From Candidatus Altarchaeales archaeon (GTDB taxonomy: Archaea; Altiarchaeota; Altiarchaeia; IMC4; QMZM01): a DNA stretch of 5,581 nucleotides. The position numbers were made by a program, and so were the translations under genes. Where the stretch lies: assembly GCA_003663175.1 (NCBI GenBank), contig QMZM01000066.1, positions 1 through 5,581 on the forward strand, read 5' to 3'. Of the stretch, positions 4,039 through 5,581 are shown piece after piece; the first letter of the stretch is position 1; each line of letters begins with the position of its first letter. Below the pieces are notes generated by a model. That model saw only the letters and a list, made by a program, of their open reading frames with translations, ran no database searches and had not been told where the DNA came from.

Positions 4039-5581
4039 TCTAGTTCTGACCGCAATTCCATAATCAAAATCAATAACTTCTCTTGGCGATAGCATTAATG
4101 TGCCAATGGCTATGAGATTATCATTACCATCAACAACAAGAACCTCATCCCTTGCCCTGAGGTTTTTATCTATATCGATAACAAACTTTGCAAACACACT
4201 CTTTCCTTCTCTTATAAATGGAACTGCGTCATCATCCACCACAACCCTCAACAATGGAAACGAAAACCTTCTCCTTAATCTCTCAGCCAATCTCATCTTT
4301 GGGATTATAAAGTGGTCAGATGCCCTTACTGAAGCAACAATTTCATTATTTTCATACACATACCTTATTCTTCCACTCTTCGACCTCTTTATCCTAATTC
4401 TACCCGGTTTAATTACCTCGGATGCGTTAGAACCAAATTGATATTCTAACATTCTCCCGAATATTTCAAAATCTGACAAATTTAAATCTCTATACGCCTT
4501 AATTAATTCATTTCTTGAAATTAGTGAGATGAAGGGATACATCTCCACAATCTCTATTGGAACATCTCCGAATGGCTCTATCCTTACCATATTTCTTGAT
4601 GATACCCTCTTTATCCTCTCCCTGACATTCACGACCTCGGTTCTATGCCTCGATTCTCCTCCAAGATAAAAAAATCCCGATTTTTTTGTTATTGGATCCA
4701 ATCTCGATAGGAATTTATTATGTCTCATTAACCGCTTTAAAGCCAAGAGGAGACTTGGATGGGCTCTTGCCCTAACACTCAACAATTCCCACAGTGAATT
4801 TTCCCTTATCGCTTGCTTAATTCTTCTCAACTCCTCAATCGTTACATAGAGATTATGCCTTGCTAACTCTCTAATTTTTTCATTAATCGGCAACTCTCCA
4901 AACTCCTCGACATCATATTTCTCACAAACCGGACACGAACACGGTAAATAATGCAATTTTTCAATCCTTTCCGTTCCGTATTCGGTCATATATCTCAAAT
5001 CCATTGCGTAGAGAGCATAAGATGCGGAATCAAATAAGTCGCATCCAAGAGAAATTGCAAATGCGAGTGTTATTGGATGTCCCAAGCCAAATGCATGAAC
5101 TACTCTACTGAGTGGCAGATTCTTCTTTACAACCGCAATAACATCAATTAGCTCAGAAAATCTATAATCCTCCATCAATCTCACAATTCCGCCAATTGCA
5201 CACAACGAAAATCTTTTTCCAATCTCTCTTGCAGATTTTCTTCTTAAGTCTGGGAACAATGAGCCTTGAATCCCGGCATTGACAACGAATTTTGCGTTCT
5301 CGGCTTCTTTTGCTCTCATCAGTGTTAATTCAAGTTGCTCCACCGCTCTCGGTTTATATGCATTTGGCAGAGTTGGTATATCAAGGAATGAGCCAATATC
5401 CGTTCCAATGTCCTCTTGGAATTTTATTATCTCCTTATTGCTTACAGAGACACTGCCATATTGCATTAACTGATACGACCCAGAATCAGTTGCAATAATA
5501 CCATCAAAATTCAGAAATTTATGGATTCCCTTTTCAATTACCCTTTCTCTGATATTGGAATTTTTATATAGGATGTAGGAA
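4036..5581 (-). CDS. tgtA: Archaeosine tRNA-guanine transglycosylase TgtA, 5' end outside the window
   Basis: Exchanges guanine for preQ0 at position 15 in the D-arm of archaeal tRNAs, the first tRNA-bound step of archaeosine synthesis. The open frame runs past the ATG at 5466 to the window edge, giving 514 visible residues; numbering here begins at the edge. D32 in ATDSGSYQ corresponds to the catalytic Asp95 of the Pyrococcus horikoshii enzyme. D184 in DLFDSASYALYA corresponds to the nucleophile Asp249, and C214, C216, C219 and H242 form the zinc site. The spacing of these residues closely matches that enzyme. QGSLFPDLRR (105-114) and HAFGLGHP (162-169) are further active-site blocks. A PUA domain occupies roughly 443-514 (DDDAVPFIREGKSVFAKFV onward). 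About 60 residues should be missing at the N-terminus, giving near 577 in total. No other archaeosine gene is in view. Its promoter lies outside the window. Confidence 0.97.
   Translation of the reverse strand, partial: SYILYKNSNIRERVIEKGIHKFLNFDGIIATDSGSYQLMQYGSVSVSNKEIIKFQEDIGTDIGSFLDIPTLPNAYKPRAVEQLELTLMRAKEAENAKFVVNAGIQGSLFPDLRRKSAREIGKRFSLCAIGGIVRLMEDYRFSELIDVIAVVKKNLPLSRVVHAFGLGHPITLAFAISLGCDLFDSASYALYAMDLRYMTEYGTERIEKLHYLPCSCPVCEKYDVEEFGELPINEKIRELARHNLYVTIEELRRIKQAIRENSLWELLSVRARAHPSLLLALKRLMRHNKFLSRLDPITKKSGFFYLGGESRHRTEVVNVRERIKRVSSRNMVRIEPFGDVPIEIVEMYPFISLISRNELIKAYRDLNLSDFEIFGRMLEYQFGSNASEVIKPGRIRIKRSKSGRIRYVYENNEIVASVRASDHFIIPKMRLAERLRRRFSFPLLRVVVDDDAVPFIREGKSVFAKFVIDIDKNLRARDEVLVVDGNDNLIAIGTLMLSPREVIDFDYGIAVRTR
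4668..4687. repeat. Intragenic A7/T7 inverted repeat in tgtA
   Basis: A run of seven A (4668-4674) and a run of seven T (4681-4687) flank TCCCGA, giving perfect 9-base arms around a 2-base centre; a folded RNA would use an 8-bp stem with a 4-base loop. It encodes Lys-Lys-Ser-Gly-Phe-Phe between the catalytic domain and the C-terminal tRNA-binding part. In the tgtA transcript the hairpin includes a U7 tract, so it resembles a terminator or a slippery site, although coding constraints alone could produce it. Confidence 0.5.

Overview
The window reads as a compact, AT-rich archaeal chromosome segment. The strongest lineage marker is an archaeosine-type tRNA-guanine transglycosylase with a C-terminal PUA domain, a combination restricted to archaea. 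Heavy AGA/AGG/ATA codon use, weak or absent Shine-Dalgarno sites and TATA-like boxes in the gaps agree with this. A euryarchaeal, perhaps Thermoplasmata-like, host is only an impression; the sequence does not fix the lineage. No rRNA, tRNA, CRISPR array, transposase or integrase was seen.

Layout: bases 1-337 hold no confident gene, only a T-rich terminator-like tract and a chain of very short plus-strand frames. From 2991 down to 338 on the minus strand lies a likely co-transcribed set: enolase (eno), a PflA-like radical SAM protein with two extra cysteine clusters, and acylphosphatase. The gaps are 40 bases and about 10 bases. A 99-base divergent region (2992-3090) carries a palindromic TATA element and a perfect 10-base tandem repeat. 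It separates eno from a plus-strand gene (3091-4011) for a 306-residue archaeal protein that I cannot name. That gene converges, with a 24-base gap full of short palindromes and repeats, on tgtA, which runs on the minus strand from 4036 and continues off the right edge.

Functionally, enolase is central glycolysis/gluconeogenesis, acylphosphatase hydrolyses acyl phosphates, and the radical SAM protein belongs to the broad pyruvate-formate-lyase-activase-like group with no assignable substrate. TgtA inserts preQ0 at position 15 of archaeal tRNA. Most of this is housekeeping. The points worth a second look are the duplicated motif in the unnamed protein, the shared divergent promoter with its tandem repeat, an intragenic A7/T7 inverted repeat inside tgtA, and the multi-cluster radical SAM protein.
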